This document shows, piece after piece, positions 44,140 to 54,001 of a DNA stretch of 64,000 nt. Origin of the DNA: Bin80 sp965220935 (GTDB lineage Bacteria; Bacteroidota; Rhodothermia; Rhodothermales; Bin80); NCBI GenBank assembly GCA_965220935.1, contig OZ244857.1:1426001-1490000 (forward strand). Reading direction: 5' to 3'. Both the position numbers and the translations under genes were made by a program. Below the pieces are notes generated by a model that saw nothing but the letters and a program-made list of their open reading frames with translations, did no database searches and had not been told where the DNA came from. Numbering within the stretch: the first letter of the stretch is position 1; every line of letters starts with the position of its first letter.

Positions 44140-44559
44140 ATGGATAACTCACACTCTACTAATCATTCTCGATCCTTTGAGATCAGAGAAGGACTTGAAG
44201 GGCTCTCCCCTCTCATCATACAAATGTTATACCGCAGAGCCCCTTTGCACCGACCAATTTCAGATCATGAGCGCTTGTGGAAGATGTTTAATAACGCATC
44301 TCTTGTGGTTACAGTATGGAAAAGTGGACGCCTAGTTGGAATCGCACGTGTTCTCACTGATGAGGTCCTGTATAGCTATCTGTGTGATTTAGCGATTGAA
44401 CCCGATGTGCAAGGATTAGGAATCGGGAAGCGTCTGATGAAATATGTGCAGGAACGCTGTAAAGGAACCGAAATTGTTCTCCGTAGCTCCCTGAGCCGAT
44501 TTCATAAGCGCTCTGGACTTGAACCTGTTAACGATTTTTGGAAGCTCAATCCAGAGTAG
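44140..44559 (+). CDS. GNAT family N-acetyltransferase
   Basis: This is 139 residues. The acetyl-CoA binding core is seen in GRLVGIARVLTDEVLYSYLC, the beta4 strand DLAIEPDVQGLGIGKRLM (motif A, Q/R-x-x-G-x-G/A) and the following KYVQERC. It ends early with RFHKRSGLEPVNDFW. Substrates of such small GNATs cannot be told from sequence. ATG 44140 is chosen over an earlier TTG. It is separated by 126 bases from sucC and is convergent with the broken nuclease-like gene. Confidence 0.88.
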   Translation: MDNSHSTNHSRSFEIREGLEGLSPLIIQMLYRRAPLHRPISDHERLWKMFNNASLVVTVWKSGRLVGIARVLTDEVLYSYLCDLAIEPDVQGLGIGKRLMKYVQERCKGTEIVLRSSLSRFHKRSGLEPVNDFWKLNPE

Positions 44560-44580
44560 ATGATTTTTTTTCAGCATTAT

Positions 44581-45044
44581 CTACTTGAGCGCTTTAATGA
44601 GTCTATCGCCGCACTCAAGTCTTATAATTGGATAGCTTTGATTTCTGAACCGAACTTGATTTGATCGTTTTTTCAACCCTTGAATTCAGATCTCGGTATA
44701 TTACGAGATACGATTAGTGCTTGAAAATTCTTCACAGGAAAACCGAAACTCCATTCTTCTGCAATTTCGGCAGTGCTCTGGAGTTGCTTTGCGCAATGCT
44801 TTACATCTGGCATACCCCGTTTCACCTCAACTGGTAGAATCCAACCCCCAGCATCATCTAATCCAATCAGGAAATCTGCATTCAATGAATCCCCCGGCTT
44901 TCCAATTAGATCCAGATCTATGATTACTAATTTTTTATTTTTCAACCCATGCTTACTTAAGACGCATCCTCCTCTACCGAGTTTCCGTATGTTAAGAGAT
45001 TCTTTTGGTGCGATCTTTTTCAAACAATCAACTATACCACTCAT
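44581..45044 (-). pseudogene. Broken second copy of the small nuclease-like gene
   Basis: From ATG 45044 (MSGIVDCLKK) this copy keeps the core seen in the intact gene at 27524-27997: LVIIDLDLIG, NADFLIGLD, GGWILPVEVKRGMPDV, CAKQLQ and AEIAEEW. A stop at 44673-44675 ends the frame after EFKG. One base over, the sequence continues LKKRSNQVRFRNQSYPIIRL, then ECGDRLIKALK and TAG at 44581-44583. This matches the intact C-terminus (VRFHNEKYPI, CGTEL), so a single-base deletion has broken it. The start is five bases after the ATPase stop, mirroring the intact pair. Confidence 0.85.
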
Positions 45045-45049
45045 AATTT

Positions 45050-46595
45050 TTATGGAAGTTGATTCGTAATCCGAACCCAATCATTATGTAATGCAGTAGC
45101 AACTTTTTCAAATCCCGCTGGATAGAGCCTTGAGTCATCTAGCGTGATTTCATCTACAAGTGAACCTTCGGAATGCTTTTGTTCTGAAAATAACCACACC
45201 CCCACCTTCTCTGATTGAATGGCTGAGTTACTACCACCAATCTTGTTGCGCTGAGAATCTGACAATGATGATAGGCTAACATGGTTGGCGAGTGCCTCCA
45301 TGATCCACTCGCTATGTGTCGTAAGAATGACTCGGACTCCCGCATTAACTAAATCCACAATCTGACCTAAAAGGCTTACCTGCGTAGAAGGATGGAGGTG
45401 AGATTCTGGCTCTTCAATGATCAAAACATCCCCAGGATGGACTAAATAACGCAAATACAACACTATGGGAGCAATTTCTGATACCATTGACGATGCATTA
45501 TTCAATTTCAATATGTTATCATTACTCCATCCATTGGGTTGATAACTAAACTCAGGATATTTTAAAATATGAGAATCTCCTGATGAAATAATTGAACCTC
45601 GGAGTATATACTTTTCTATATTTTTGCAAATATCAAGAATCTCCTTAGGCTTATCTTTCGTTTTAGAGATGTAAGACGTTGAATTCTCTAAGCTAATCAA
45701 CTGCTCTAAAAAATCTGCAAAAATGCCCGTAATTAGCGGCATTTGAGGTACTGGACTAAGTCCAGAAGCTGTTGCGTTTTTCATGGCCGCACCAACAATT
45801 GCTTTATGAGCATGTATGATTCGTGCTCGATCGGATGGGAGGTAATAGGCAGAACGACAAAACGGCTCATAAATAATAGCACCATGAGCGTCCGTAATTA
45901 GACGCAGAAGACGTCAAGCATTTGGAGCCATCTTGTTTGTTAGCGGATCAATATAATCTTATTGTTCAGTAAAAATTTCAATGTATGATTGGCAGATTTG
46001 ACCAGATTCTTTCCAAGTTTCAATTACATCTCTTCTGGAATAAAAGTCTCAAACATCGTTCCATCAGATTCAAAAGATAAGTGATGCTCAATCGTCTTGT
46101 CATACCTAGTGGCATAGTATGAATGGTCGCAGATGAAGAACCCTCTGCCCCCCTACGCCGAAGTTTGACTATTTCTGTTCCAAAGCATCGAATGATATGA
46201 TCCTCCACTTGATATCTAAATTTTTTACAAAAAATTGATCGCACGAATGTATCTAAATACTCTGGTATTACCACCTCGCCCGAAGATTTAGAATCAGGTT
46301 CTCCATTCAAAATATTTATCTGTTGTCCAATTTCAGATAAAGATTGGCTCAGACGGCGAGTAGCGTCACTATGATCATATTGGAAGATTGAATAAAGTGC
46401 TCCAGGTGCTTCTGAAGGTATTGTATGTGAATGAAGGCTAGTAAAGTAGTTATGCAGTGCATAAATCAAAGATGCTAAATACGATTTTCCAGTGTTACTT
46501 GGACCAATGAATACCGTTAATGGACGAAGTGTTATTTCGGCCTCCTGAATTGGCCCGAAATTCGAAACCGATAGTTGCGGAAACCTATAGCTCAT
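45050..46595 (-). pseudogene. Broken second copy of the ATPase gene
   Basis: The 5' frame (46595 down to 46020) reads MSYRFPQLSVSNFGPIQEAE with Walker A FIGPSNTGKSYLASLIYALH, close to the intact ATPase at 25970. Frame is lost near 46085, where the next frame gives LSFESDGTMFETFIPEEM and a TAA at 46024-46026. A TGA at 45914-45916 interrupts the third piece. From there the frame is open to 45050 and includes YLPSDRARIIHAHKAIVG, SSMVSEIAPIVLYLRYLVHP, Walker B LIIEEPESHLHPS and ILTTHSEWIMEAL. At least two frameshifts and two stops make it non-functional, although both ATP-binding halves are still well preserved. Confidence 0.87.
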
Positions 46596-46965
46596 TGTGA
46601 CTCGTCAAAATATGACCCACGGAATGCAGACAAATTGAAGTGCGGTGACTACGCTTAAAATGTAGCATTGATCCTGAAGAGACCTCATCATTTTCTAAAA
46701 TAATTTCAAAATTAATCATGATAATTATCAATGAGGTAGGACTCAGGGAATCTCAGTTGTAGCCCCCATAATGGATGGAGTTTTGATGTCATACAACCCC
46801 GACTTATAGGTTTCAGTATCGCATGCAATCTGAATATAAAATCTTTCTGATCGGTATATTATCGTTGCAAAAAAAAATCTTGCTTTATTTCTTTGGCCAA
46901 TGATCAAACGCAGGAAATCATAGAAGAAACGATCCGTCTCAGAAGTGACGGTAAAAGAATCTCCT
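46596..46965. other. Intergenic region between the ATPase pseudogene and lptD
   Basis: These 370 bases lie between the 5' end of the ATPase pseudogene and the 3' end of lptD. A plus-strand frame beginning at 46893 runs into the antisense of lptD and is not credible. I see no hairpin or repeat that stands out. Confidence 0.5.
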
Positions 46966-49650
46966 TCAAAAACCTGGCCTACCTCCTCTCCTCAAGCCAC
47001 GGTTACGATCCGCACGGGGCTGCTGAATACGTAAAAACTCTGCCAACCGTCCACTCTTTACATGCAAGTCAAACCCCCAGGATTGAAAGGCCCCAAATGG
47101 AACCCACCGAAATCCCATGTTCCAACACTCAAACTCTTTGGAAATATTTAGTGAAGTGGTGACGATTTGATTCTGCTCAAAATCATATCCAGTCTGCCCT
47201 TGGACTTGCCATGTGGGGGTGAGATTAAAATTAAATCTTGTATTGACGGTTGCCGAACGGCGCAGAGTCAATTGAGGGCGAGAAATCTGGTAGACAAAAC
47301 TCAAATCCAGTGACCATTCCTGTTGCCGATCCAACGAACCAAACTGTGAAAATTGGCTTGACCTTGATGCGGCAAAAGACGTGGTTCCAAATTGAGGCAT
47401 CTGAGGAGTTTCTGTGTCATTGATACGGCTGGAACGCAATCTTCCTCGTAACCTCATACTTCCCCGGACACTCAACTGAGTCAATCTAGCAAACGTAAAA
47501 TTTCTTAATGAAAAAATATAATTATTAATGATTCGTTGCCCGTTGCTACTCAACTTATAGGGCGAAAAAGATGACGAGAGATTAATGTTTAATTGACCCA
47601 AAATATTCGTGCGTGCACTGATTCTCACCGGAGACATTCTTAGAGAATCCGCTGCAAAATTGTAGCTACTTGAGATGTTAAGAGTCAATAGTTTTAGAAC
47701 CTTAGCCTGATTTGATCCCGTAGAGTCTATCTTCACCTGCTTTGTTTCAAATGTATTGTCAAAGCCGAAGTTAAGAGAATTTTGAAGTCCACTCTGAACG
47801 CCCCGCGCTATAGGATATCGGCGAGGCGTGACTCCAGTTGACAGCGTGTCGGCGACTGGGGCATCCGTATCATTAATTAATGGACGCGTATACCCCCAAT
47901 AATCACTACCAAAGTCTGGCCGGTAAGAAAATCCTACACGAGGCCTGACGGTGTGCCTCACCCCTTGATATGATCCAAGTTTGACTGGAAAAAGGCCGTA
48001 AAATGTTGTATTTGCAGAAACACCTGTATTAAATTGCCTCAAAGAAAAAAATCCTTGCTCAGTAGAGGTCTCAATTCTACCGTCATCATTTAATTGCTGG
48101 CGCTCTGTAGCAATAAACCATTCCTCAGAATAATTGACGTTAGGAGATACGTTGAGTCTTATCTGTCCAATCAGTGGAAGACGCTCAATTGTAAATGGCA
48201 CCGAAATTGGAATGCGGTGCGTCGCATTAAAACGAAATCTACCGTCCGACCGCCCCGTCGCAGCTTCATACTTTTGTCCATCAAATAACGCCTCATACCA
48301 CGAGTAGTTGATGGGAGCACCATTTGCCAATGTATCCCCATTCGCAATCAATTCCTCATCAGAGATAGGACGAAATTCATATCTATTATTGATGCGAGAG
48401 GAGATACTGTACTGCAACCCCTCGTACCAACGTTGATTGCGTCCACTAGTCCCACGCTTGAAGGGAGACTTAGTCCTTTGAGAGAATGAAAATTGCGGAA
48501 ATGATAAGTCTGCTGATCCAGTAGAAAGAACTTGGTTCTGTCGGATATTTAATGAAATAGAGCGCCCTCCACGAAAGGTTCGGTTAAACTGTATTGAAGA
48601 GCCAATAGATTGCCGAATGTTATCATCATACTCATCCGAAATCGTTCTTAGGTAACTACTTGATGTTAAGTTTACATTTGCACTCAGCCTAGATTTAGGT
48701 GAAAACGTTTGATTATGGTTCCACCGAAAACTTAAATTTCTACGCCTTACCACATCTGGATCTTGACGCTCGCCACTGCGCTCTTGGAGGAAGTCAATAT
48801 TTAAATTTCCACTAAAGGCATCTCGGCGATTATAGCGAAACGAGGGATTCGCCTGCCAACTTCCCTCTGTCCATAGACCTAAACGAATCTGAGCATCCAT
48901 CTTCTCACTCATCGCAAAATACCAACCCCAGTTGCGCAAGTAGAATCCACGCTCATCCTCTCCATACTGCGGCGCAAGAAATCCACTCCTGCGCCCTTCT
49001 TGGTAGGGTAGAAAACCAAATGGCAACCATACTGGTAAGGGAATATTAAAGATATACAATTGAATTGGCCCCGTGTATACCCATTTTTGATCAACGATTT
49101 TCATGCGTCGGGCTCTGAGAGAATACGATGGGGTTTCATCAGGTGCACAATTGCAGGTCGTATAGAGGCCATCCTGGATAAACATCGTACTGTCTTCGGT
49201 AACCTTTGCAACCCCTGCCTGAATAAATCCTTCCTCAAACTGTGTCCTAGCAGCAGTGACACGCCCCCGCCTATTGGCCATATTATAGGCCAACCTCGAT
49301 CCAGTAAGTGTCTCACTTCCCTCAGAGAATCTTGGCGCTCCAACAAGCCCAGAATCCGTTTCTAGGCCATAGGCAATGAGTTCATCCTGTTCAATCAGAA
49401 GATCTACAAAATGAGCATTAAGACTGATTCCCTCATAGGAAATTGACGCTTGTCCAGACAAGATTCCACGGTCTCCCAAGTCTGAATCAAAGTGCAATAC
49501 TAATGAATCCCTCGCACTGAACGTAATAGGTGAATCAAGCGTAGTGCTATTCTGAGCCTCTGCTATAAATGACAAAGATGAGAGCAAACAGACAGCGACA
49601 GTCTGGGGGATCCAGGCTGAAGAGAAACCATCATTTCTGATTATGGTCAT
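46966..49650 (-). CDS. lptD: LptD-like LPS assembly outer-membrane protein
   Basis: This is 894 residues with a signal region (AVCLLSSLSFIAEAQ). The N-terminal OstA/jellyroll part (LSGQASISYEGISLNAHFVD, TGSRLAYNMANRRGRV) is followed by the LptD signature around YTTCNCAPDETPSYSLRARR, with KWVYTGPIQLYIFNIPLPVW and LPFGFLPYQEGRRSGFLAPQ. A long beta barrel ends in a basic tail (RGLRRGGRPGF). The two Cys in TCNC are few compared with the four disulfide-forming residues of E. coli LptD. It inserts lipopolysaccharide into the outer leaflet. It overlaps the ROK kinase gene by 20 bases and closes the eno-ftsB-ROK-lptD cluster. Confidence 0.9.
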   Translation of the reverse strand: MTIIRNDGFSSAWIPQTVAVCLLSSLSFIAEAQNSTTLDSPITFSARDSLVLHFDSDLGDRGILSGQASISYEGISLNAHFVDLLIEQDELIAYGLETDSGLVGAPRFSEGSETLTGSRLAYNMANRRGRVTAARTQFEEGFIQAGVAKVTEDSTMFIQDGLYTTCNCAPDETPSYSLRARRMKIVDQKWVYTGPIQLYIFNIPLPVWLPFGFLPYQEGRRSGFLAPQYGEDERGFYLRNWGWYFAMSEKMDAQIRLGLWTEGSWQANPSFRYNRRDAFSGNLNIDFLQERSGERQDPDVVRRRNLSFRWNHNQTFSPKSRLSANVNLTSSSYLRTISDEYDDNIRQSIGSSIQFNRTFRGGRSISLNIRQNQVLSTGSADLSFPQFSFSQRTKSPFKRGTSGRNQRWYEGLQYSISSRINNRYEFRPISDEELIANGDTLANGAPINYSWYEALFDGQKYEAATGRSDGRFRFNATHRIPISVPFTIERLPLIGQIRLNVSPNVNYSEEWFIATERQQLNDDGRIETSTEQGFFSLRQFNTGVSANTTFYGLFPVKLGSYQGVRHTVRPRVGFSYRPDFGSDYWGYTRPLINDTDAPVADTLSTGVTPRRYPIARGVQSGLQNSLNFGFDNTFETKQVKIDSTGSNQAKVLKLLTLNISSSYNFAADSLRMSPVRISARTNILGQLNINLSSSFSPYKLSSNGQRIINNYIFSLRNFTFARLTQLSVRGSMRLRGRLRSSRINDTETPQMPQFGTTSFAASRSSQFSQFGSLDRQQEWSLDLSFVYQISRPQLTLRRSATVNTRFNFNLTPTWQVQGQTGYDFEQNQIVTTSLNISKEFECWNMGFRWVPFGAFQSWGFDLHVKSGRLAEFLRIQQPRADRNRGLRRGGRPGF

Positions 49651-50593
49651 CTAGTTGATCGAACACAAGGCACGCTGCGCCAAGCATTCCCGCCTCATTT
49701 CCGAGCGTTTCCTGTACTAAAATCACATTTTCTTGCATCCCAGGAATAATGTAGGATGGAATGATTTCTCGGGCCGGCTTTAACAGCAGATCGCCTGCTT
49801 TGGAAACTCCCCCGCCAATGACTATCGTCCGAATGTCAAGCAGGTTTACAATTCCCCCCAAAAAGCAACCTAATTTTTTGCCAGCCCATTCCAGTACAGA
49901 AATGGCTCCCTGATCACCATTGAGCGCTGCATCAGTGATGGTGGCAGGCGTGAGATTCTCTAGCCCAGGGGATACATATAAGGTGCTGTCAGGGAAGGCT
50001 TCAAGCCGCTCACGAGCATGTCCAACCAAAAATCTCTGCCCTAAATAAGCCTCAATCGCGCCATTAACACCTGCTAAACTTGGAGGGCCATCGTAATTGA
50101 TTGACACATGACCTATCTCCCCAGCTGCTCCTGTAGAGCCTCTAAAAATTCGCTTATTAAACACAATGGCCCCACCAACCCCTGTACCGAGCGTCACCAT
50201 GATAAAATGATCATAATTGCGTGCAGCACCATAGCGCGCCGAACCAAGCGCCGCTGCATTAGCATCATTCTCAACAAATATATTGAGACGCTTACCGAGG
50301 CGTTTATTGAGGGTCTTCCGCATATCAACAACATCCCAACCGGGCATATTGGCGGGCTTAATGAGCATCCTACGATCCATGTCAATTGATCCAGGGGCTC
50401 CGATACCCACTCCGCTGATACGATCTCTGCGCCGCATCAAAGATTTTGTGACCAATTCAATTTGGTTGAGAACATGCTCTTTACCTTTTTCTGCACCTGT
50501 TTCTACAGAATTTGTTCTCACTAGCCCGAAGGCTTTGTGGACTAAGGCAGCTTTAATGTACGTACCACCAAGATCAATACCAATTGCTTGCAT
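49631..50593 (-). CDS. ROK family sugar kinase (glucokinase-like)
   Basis: This is 320 residues. It starts with the phosphate-1 motif QAIGIDLGGTYIKAALV and has GVGIGAPGSIDMDRRML and NIFVENDANAAALGSARYGA with the catalytic Asp. The ATP site includes VTLGTGVGGAIVFNKRIFRG, and GEIGHVSI gives the zinc His. The usual ROK zinc motif C-x-C-G-x-x-G-C is absent; the corresponding stretch reads YDGPPSLAGVNGAIEAYLG with no cysteine. Kinase residues are otherwise intact, so an active glucokinase without the structural zinc is the best guess. It lies seven bases after ftsB/divIC and overlaps lptD. Confidence 0.88.
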   Translation of the reverse strand: MQAIGIDLGGTYIKAALVHKAFGLVRTNSVETGAEKGKEHVLNQIELVTKSLMRRRDRISGVGIGAPGSIDMDRRMLIKPANMPGWDVVDMRKTLNKRLGKRLNIFVENDANAAALGSARYGAARNYDHFIMVTLGTGVGGAIVFNKRIFRGSTGAAGEIGHVSINYDGPPSLAGVNGAIEAYLGQRFLVGHARERLEAFPDSTLYVSPGLENLTPATITDAALNGDQGAISVLEWAGKKLGCFLGGIVNLLDIRTIVIGGGVSKAGDLLLKPAREIIPSYIIPGMQENVILVQETLGNEAGMLGAACLVFDQLDDHNQK

Positions 50594-50600
50594 AAGGGGA

Positions 50601-50900
50601 TTAGTCTTCTACTCTATAAACGATTTCTCCTTCGCGACGCATACCGTACTGCTCACGCGCAATCTTTTCGATAAGCTCATCGCTAGGTGTAGTTTGTAAG
50701 AATTTTTGAAGTTCTTGTATTTCTGTTTCAAGTTGTTCATTTTCCTGAACTAATTGTTCATGCTCCAGCTGCCATTGCTGATAACGTACCCAGCTGTAGG
50801 TGTCAAACCAAACAAATTGGAGAAGCAACCATGTTGCAATGATCCCACCAATGATGAGTAGACGGGGGGAGCGTGAAGGGCTTGAATCTGAATTTTTCAT
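50601..50900 (-). CDS. FtsB/DivIC-type septum initiator
   Basis: This 99-residue bitopic protein has one membrane helix (LLIIGGIIATWLLLQFVWF, about 14-32) and then a leucine-zipper-like coiled coil (WQLEHEQLVQENEQLETEIQ). It ends with the family's IEKIAREQYGMRREGEIVY motif. FtsB/DivIC links FtsL and FtsQ/DivIB in the divisome. It lies 19 bases after eno; the eno-ftsB pairing is widespread in bacteria and supports the call. Confidence 0.92.
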   Translation of the reverse strand: MKNSDSSPSRSPRLLIIGGIIATWLLLQFVWFDTYSWVRYQQWQLEHEQLVQENEQLETEIQELQKFLQTTPSDELIEKIAREQYGMRREGEIVYRVED

Positions 50901-50919
50901 GATGGGTCAAAGTGGAATT

Positions 50920-52203
50920 TCAAAATTTAAGTTCTTCAGTTCCACGGAATACTGCAGTATCACCGAGGCTTTGCTCAATGCGGAGCAATTGATTATACTT
51001 AGCCAGACGATCACTCCTACTCGCCGATCCAGTTTTGATTTGGCCACTATTGGTTGCAACAGCAAGATCGGCAATCGTCGTATCTTCAGTCTCACCTGAT
51101 CGATGACTGATAACCGCAGAATACCCTGCCTTATGGGCCATATCAATTGCGTTCAATGTTTCAGTGAGTGTACCAATTTGATTTAGCTTGATGAGGATTG
51201 AATTTGCAGCTTTTTCTTGGATGCCTCGCCGAAGTCGTTCTGTATTTGTTACAAACAAGTCATCACCTACAAGTTGAACTTTATTTCCGATCGTTTGAGT
51301 AAGCAAAGACCACCCGTTCCAATCATTTTCATCCAATCCATCTTCAATGGATACTATTGGGTATTGCCGCACCCAATCTTCCCAAAGTGATACCATATCC
51401 TCGCTGGAGTGTTTCCGACTTGGATCACTCTTCCAAAATACATATGCGCCATCCTCATACATTTCACTGACAGCAGGATCAAGTGCGATGAATACATCAG
51501 TGCCAGCAGTAAATCCTGCCTGCGTAGCCGCTTCAAGAATTACCTCAATGGCCTCTTCATTAGAGCCCAAATCTGGTGCAAAACCGCCTTCATCTCCGAT
51601 TGCAGTTCCATATCCTTTTCTACTGAGAACTTTCTTAAGGGTATGAAATATCTCAGTTCCTATACGAAGTGATTCTGAAAAAGAATTAGCACCCGCAGGC
51701 ATAATCATAAATTCCTGCATATCAACGCGATTATCGGCATGGCGGCCGCCGTTAATAATATTCATCATTGGGACAGGTAGTGTACAGGCATTCGTGCCAC
51801 CAATATAACGATACAAAGGGAGCTCTGAATCCGAGGCAGCAGCTTTGGCCGCTGCAAGCGAAACGCCAAGAAGTGCATTCGCGCCGAGTCTACCTTTATT
51901 CGAAGTTCCATCTAATTCAATTAGGCGGTGGTCAAGCCCAACTTGATCAAATACATCAAATCCTTTTACAGCATGTGAAATTTCACCATTAACATGTGTA
52001 ACCGCAGCCATCACCCCCTTTCCCAAATATCTGGATGGATCCATGTCGCGAAGTTCAACCGCCTCAAACTCACCCGTTGAAGCACCACTTGGGACCGCTG
52101 CCCGACCGAAGCCCCCCGAGGTCGTTGTAATATCTACTTCAAGGGTTGGATTACCACGGCTGTCAAGTATTTCTCGCGCCATGATTGAATGAACCGCTGA
52201 CAT
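50920..52203 (-). CDS. eno: Enolase
   Basis: This 427-residue enzyme converts 2-phosphoglycerate to phosphoenolpyruvate. Clear motifs are AREILDSRGNPTLEVDI, VPSGASTGEFEAVELRD, the acid loop around GGRHADNRVDMQEFMIMP, AIGDEGGFAPDL, the metal ligand Asp in VSIEDGLDENDW and in LVGDDLFVTN, the catalytic lysine in ILIKLNQIGTLTETL, and SHRSGETEDTTIADLAVAT. Length and start are normal. It heads the cluster with ftsB/divIC, the ROK kinase and lptD. Confidence 0.98.
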   Translation of the reverse strand: MSAVHSIMAREILDSRGNPTLEVDITTTSGGFGRAAVPSGASTGEFEAVELRDMDPSRYLGKGVMAAVTHVNGEISHAVKGFDVFDQVGLDHRLIELDGTSNKGRLGANALLGVSLAAAKAAASDSELPLYRYIGGTNACTLPVPMMNIINGGRHADNRVDMQEFMIMPAGANSFSESLRIGTEIFHTLKKVLSRKGYGTAIGDEGGFAPDLGSNEEAIEVILEAATQAGFTAGTDVFIALDPAVSEMYEDGAYVFWKSDPSRKHSSEDMVSLWEDWVRQYPIVSIEDGLDENDWNGWSLLTQTIGNKVQLVGDDLFVTNTERLRRGIQEKAANSILIKLNQIGTLTETLNAIDMAHKAGYSAVISHRSGETEDTTIADLAVATNSGQIKTGSASRSDRLAKYNQLLRIEQSLGDTAVFRGTEELKF

Positions 52204-52264
52204 ATGATGTTATTTAGTTAATTTTTAGCCTCAGTGTCCCTAATCATTGAAAATTCTATCTAAG

Positions 52265-52284
52265 TGATCTCCTGAAAGAGATCA
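52265..52284 (-). terminator. Short hairpin after the TPR gene
   Basis: TGATCTC (52265-52271) and GAGATCA (52278-52284) form a perfect 7-base stem with a 6-base loop, between the TPR gene stop and the eno start. No T run follows. It may be a weak terminator or part of the eno leader. Confidence 0.4.
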
Positions 52285-52318
52285 TGATCAATCACAGCTG
52301 AATGTACATCAATGAGCA

Positions 52319-53590
52319 TTATCTGCGCTGACGAACAATGGTGGTTCCACTAATTGTTAGCCCACGACATGTGTAACTCACCTGTGCTGGTTCACCAGTC
52401 GTCCAACGCGTCACATAAAAAATGTCTTCTGCCGTAGGAAAAGCAGTGGCCATCCGATTGACACCTTCCTGGTCTCCAAGCCGCGCATACTGATCAGCAA
52501 CTAACCAGAAAACGGCCGCCTGTTCGCGGTCTGCGACACCACAGGAAGAGATCGCGGTTGAGTATAAAATGGGAATCGCAGTTTGAGCTGGGCTAAATTC
52601 AGGATCTATTTCTAATGAACGGCGAAAATAATTCCTTGCTTCCCGAAAATTTTCCATATCCTGATATGCAAGTCCCAGATTAAAATAATCCTGTGCACGA
52701 ATCTCTACGTCTGGCATAGCTTCCATCTGACGAAAGGTTTCAATCGCGCGTTCGTTGTCACCATCTTCAACATACATCCGTGTTAAAATTCGCAGTATGG
52801 ATGAAGTTGGGTCTAATGATAGCACCTGATCTGCAAGGCTGAGCATTTCCTCTCGATATCCCTCTTGCTGGTATAATTCAAATAATTGTGTGACAACTTC
52901 AACATTATCAGGGTCTGCCTCATTCTGTTGTTCTAAAAAAGCAATCTGTTCATCTGGCGGAATAATAACAAAATACTTTCTAATCAGTGCATCTATGCTT
53001 TCCTCATCACCGCGCTGGTCTCGGAGTTGACGCATGAAATCCAGAGCCCCTCCTATATCTCCTGACTGATAAGCATCTGAAATAAGCACATCAAGATAGT
53101 AAGGATCTATCCGAGTCGGTTCCATTTCATAGGCAGCCAAATACGATGCGATCATTTCCGAGCGCAGATCTGCCAACTCATTGACGTTCGTCTGAATGAA
53201 TCGCCCTTTATTACGAATCCATACAAACTGATCAAACTCGGCTTCTAGTTCAGAAAGGACTGGAATCACCCGTTCATATTGAACAAGTGCAGAGTCAAGC
53301 CACATGCGCTTCTGTGCTGGATCTTGCTCCTGATCAGCCAGACTCTGGTAGAGTTCAATAGATCGTCTGAAATTAATATCATTGTTGCGATTAAATGCAG
53401 GAGCGTTATAGAGTATCCACACTAGATCAGGTAATGCATCCCGGTAGTTCTCATTCTTGAAATTTTCATAGTAGAGACTATAATGGATACGTGTTTCTTG
53501 ATCACCAGGAGGGGTTTGTGCACGAACGAATGAAGACACCATCATAGCGATGGTTAAACATAGCACAAATGGAGTAAGAATGAAACGCAT
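52319..53590 (-). CDS. Secreted or periplasmic TPR protein
   Basis: This is 423 residues with a signal peptide (FVLCLTIAMMVSSFVRAQ). Several tetratricopeptide repeats are visible, for example DNERAIETFRQMEAMPDVEI followed by AQDYFNLGLAYQDMENFREA and RNYFRRSLEIDPEFSPAQTA, and earlier VVTQLFELYQQEGYREEM. The C-terminal region has two cysteines (SCGVAD and SYTCRG) and ends TIVRQRR. Members of this kind in Bacteroidota are of unknown function and probably serve as periplasmic scaffolds. It is separate from the eno cluster. Confidence 0.82.
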   Translation of the reverse strand: MRFILTPFVLCLTIAMMVSSFVRAQTPPGDQETRIHYSLYYENFKNENYRDALPDLVWILYNAPAFNRNNDINFRRSIELYQSLADQEQDPAQKRMWLDSALVQYERVIPVLSELEAEFDQFVWIRNKGRFIQTNVNELADLRSEMIASYLAAYEMEPTRIDPYYLDVLISDAYQSGDIGGALDFMRQLRDQRGDEESIDALIRKYFVIIPPDEQIAFLEQQNEADPDNVEVVTQLFELYQQEGYREEMLSLADQVLSLDPTSSILRILTRMYVEDGDNERAIETFRQMEAMPDVEIRAQDYFNLGLAYQDMENFREARNYFRRSLEIDPEFSPAQTAIPILYSTAISSCGVADREQAAVFWLVADQYARLGDQEGVNRMATAFPTAEDIFYVTRWTTGEPAQVSYTCRGLTISGTTIVRQRR

Positions 53591-54001
53591 GACAGATTGA
53601 AGTTTTATTTGTCACATAAGTTAAGCCATGATCATGTAAGTCTACTCATTGAGCGGCATATACAACCAAACTAATTTTAGGACTGCTTATCATGGATTAA
53701 TAACTCTTTAGTATGATGATTCAACAATTATAATTCTTACCAGTTATTTTCTGTGACCGCCTGAATTTCCACTTTTGGTACGCTTGCGGAACGGATTAAC
53801 GTAGATTTTAGTCAACGTTTTTATGATGTTTATGGGGGGTTGATTCAAAACAACTTAATTATTCCCAGATTAAAAAATGCCAGTGATCAAGGTCAGGGAT
53901 CTCCTGAATTCAGTTTCAACATAAATATACTACATTTAATGGTCTTACCACTTATCTGTCCCTTGCCCTTCAACAGTCACACTGCTGAAAATGCCTATCA
54001 T
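53591..54001. other. Intergenic region upstream of the TPR gene
   Basis: These 411 AT-rich bases lie between the TPR gene start and the end of the outer-membrane protein gene, both on the minus strand. They should carry the TPR promoter and the end of the preceding transcript. No credible gene, repeat or strong hairpin is visible. Confidence 0.5.

Noticed and set aside
44060..44335. Alternative plus-strand frame overlapping the GNAT gene
   Set aside because: The GNAT frame carries the acetyl-CoA motif; the other frame has no protein character.
46893..47162. Plus-strand 89-codon frame as a gene
   Set aside because: Most of it is antisense to the conserved C-terminal part of lptD. It has no recognisable domain.
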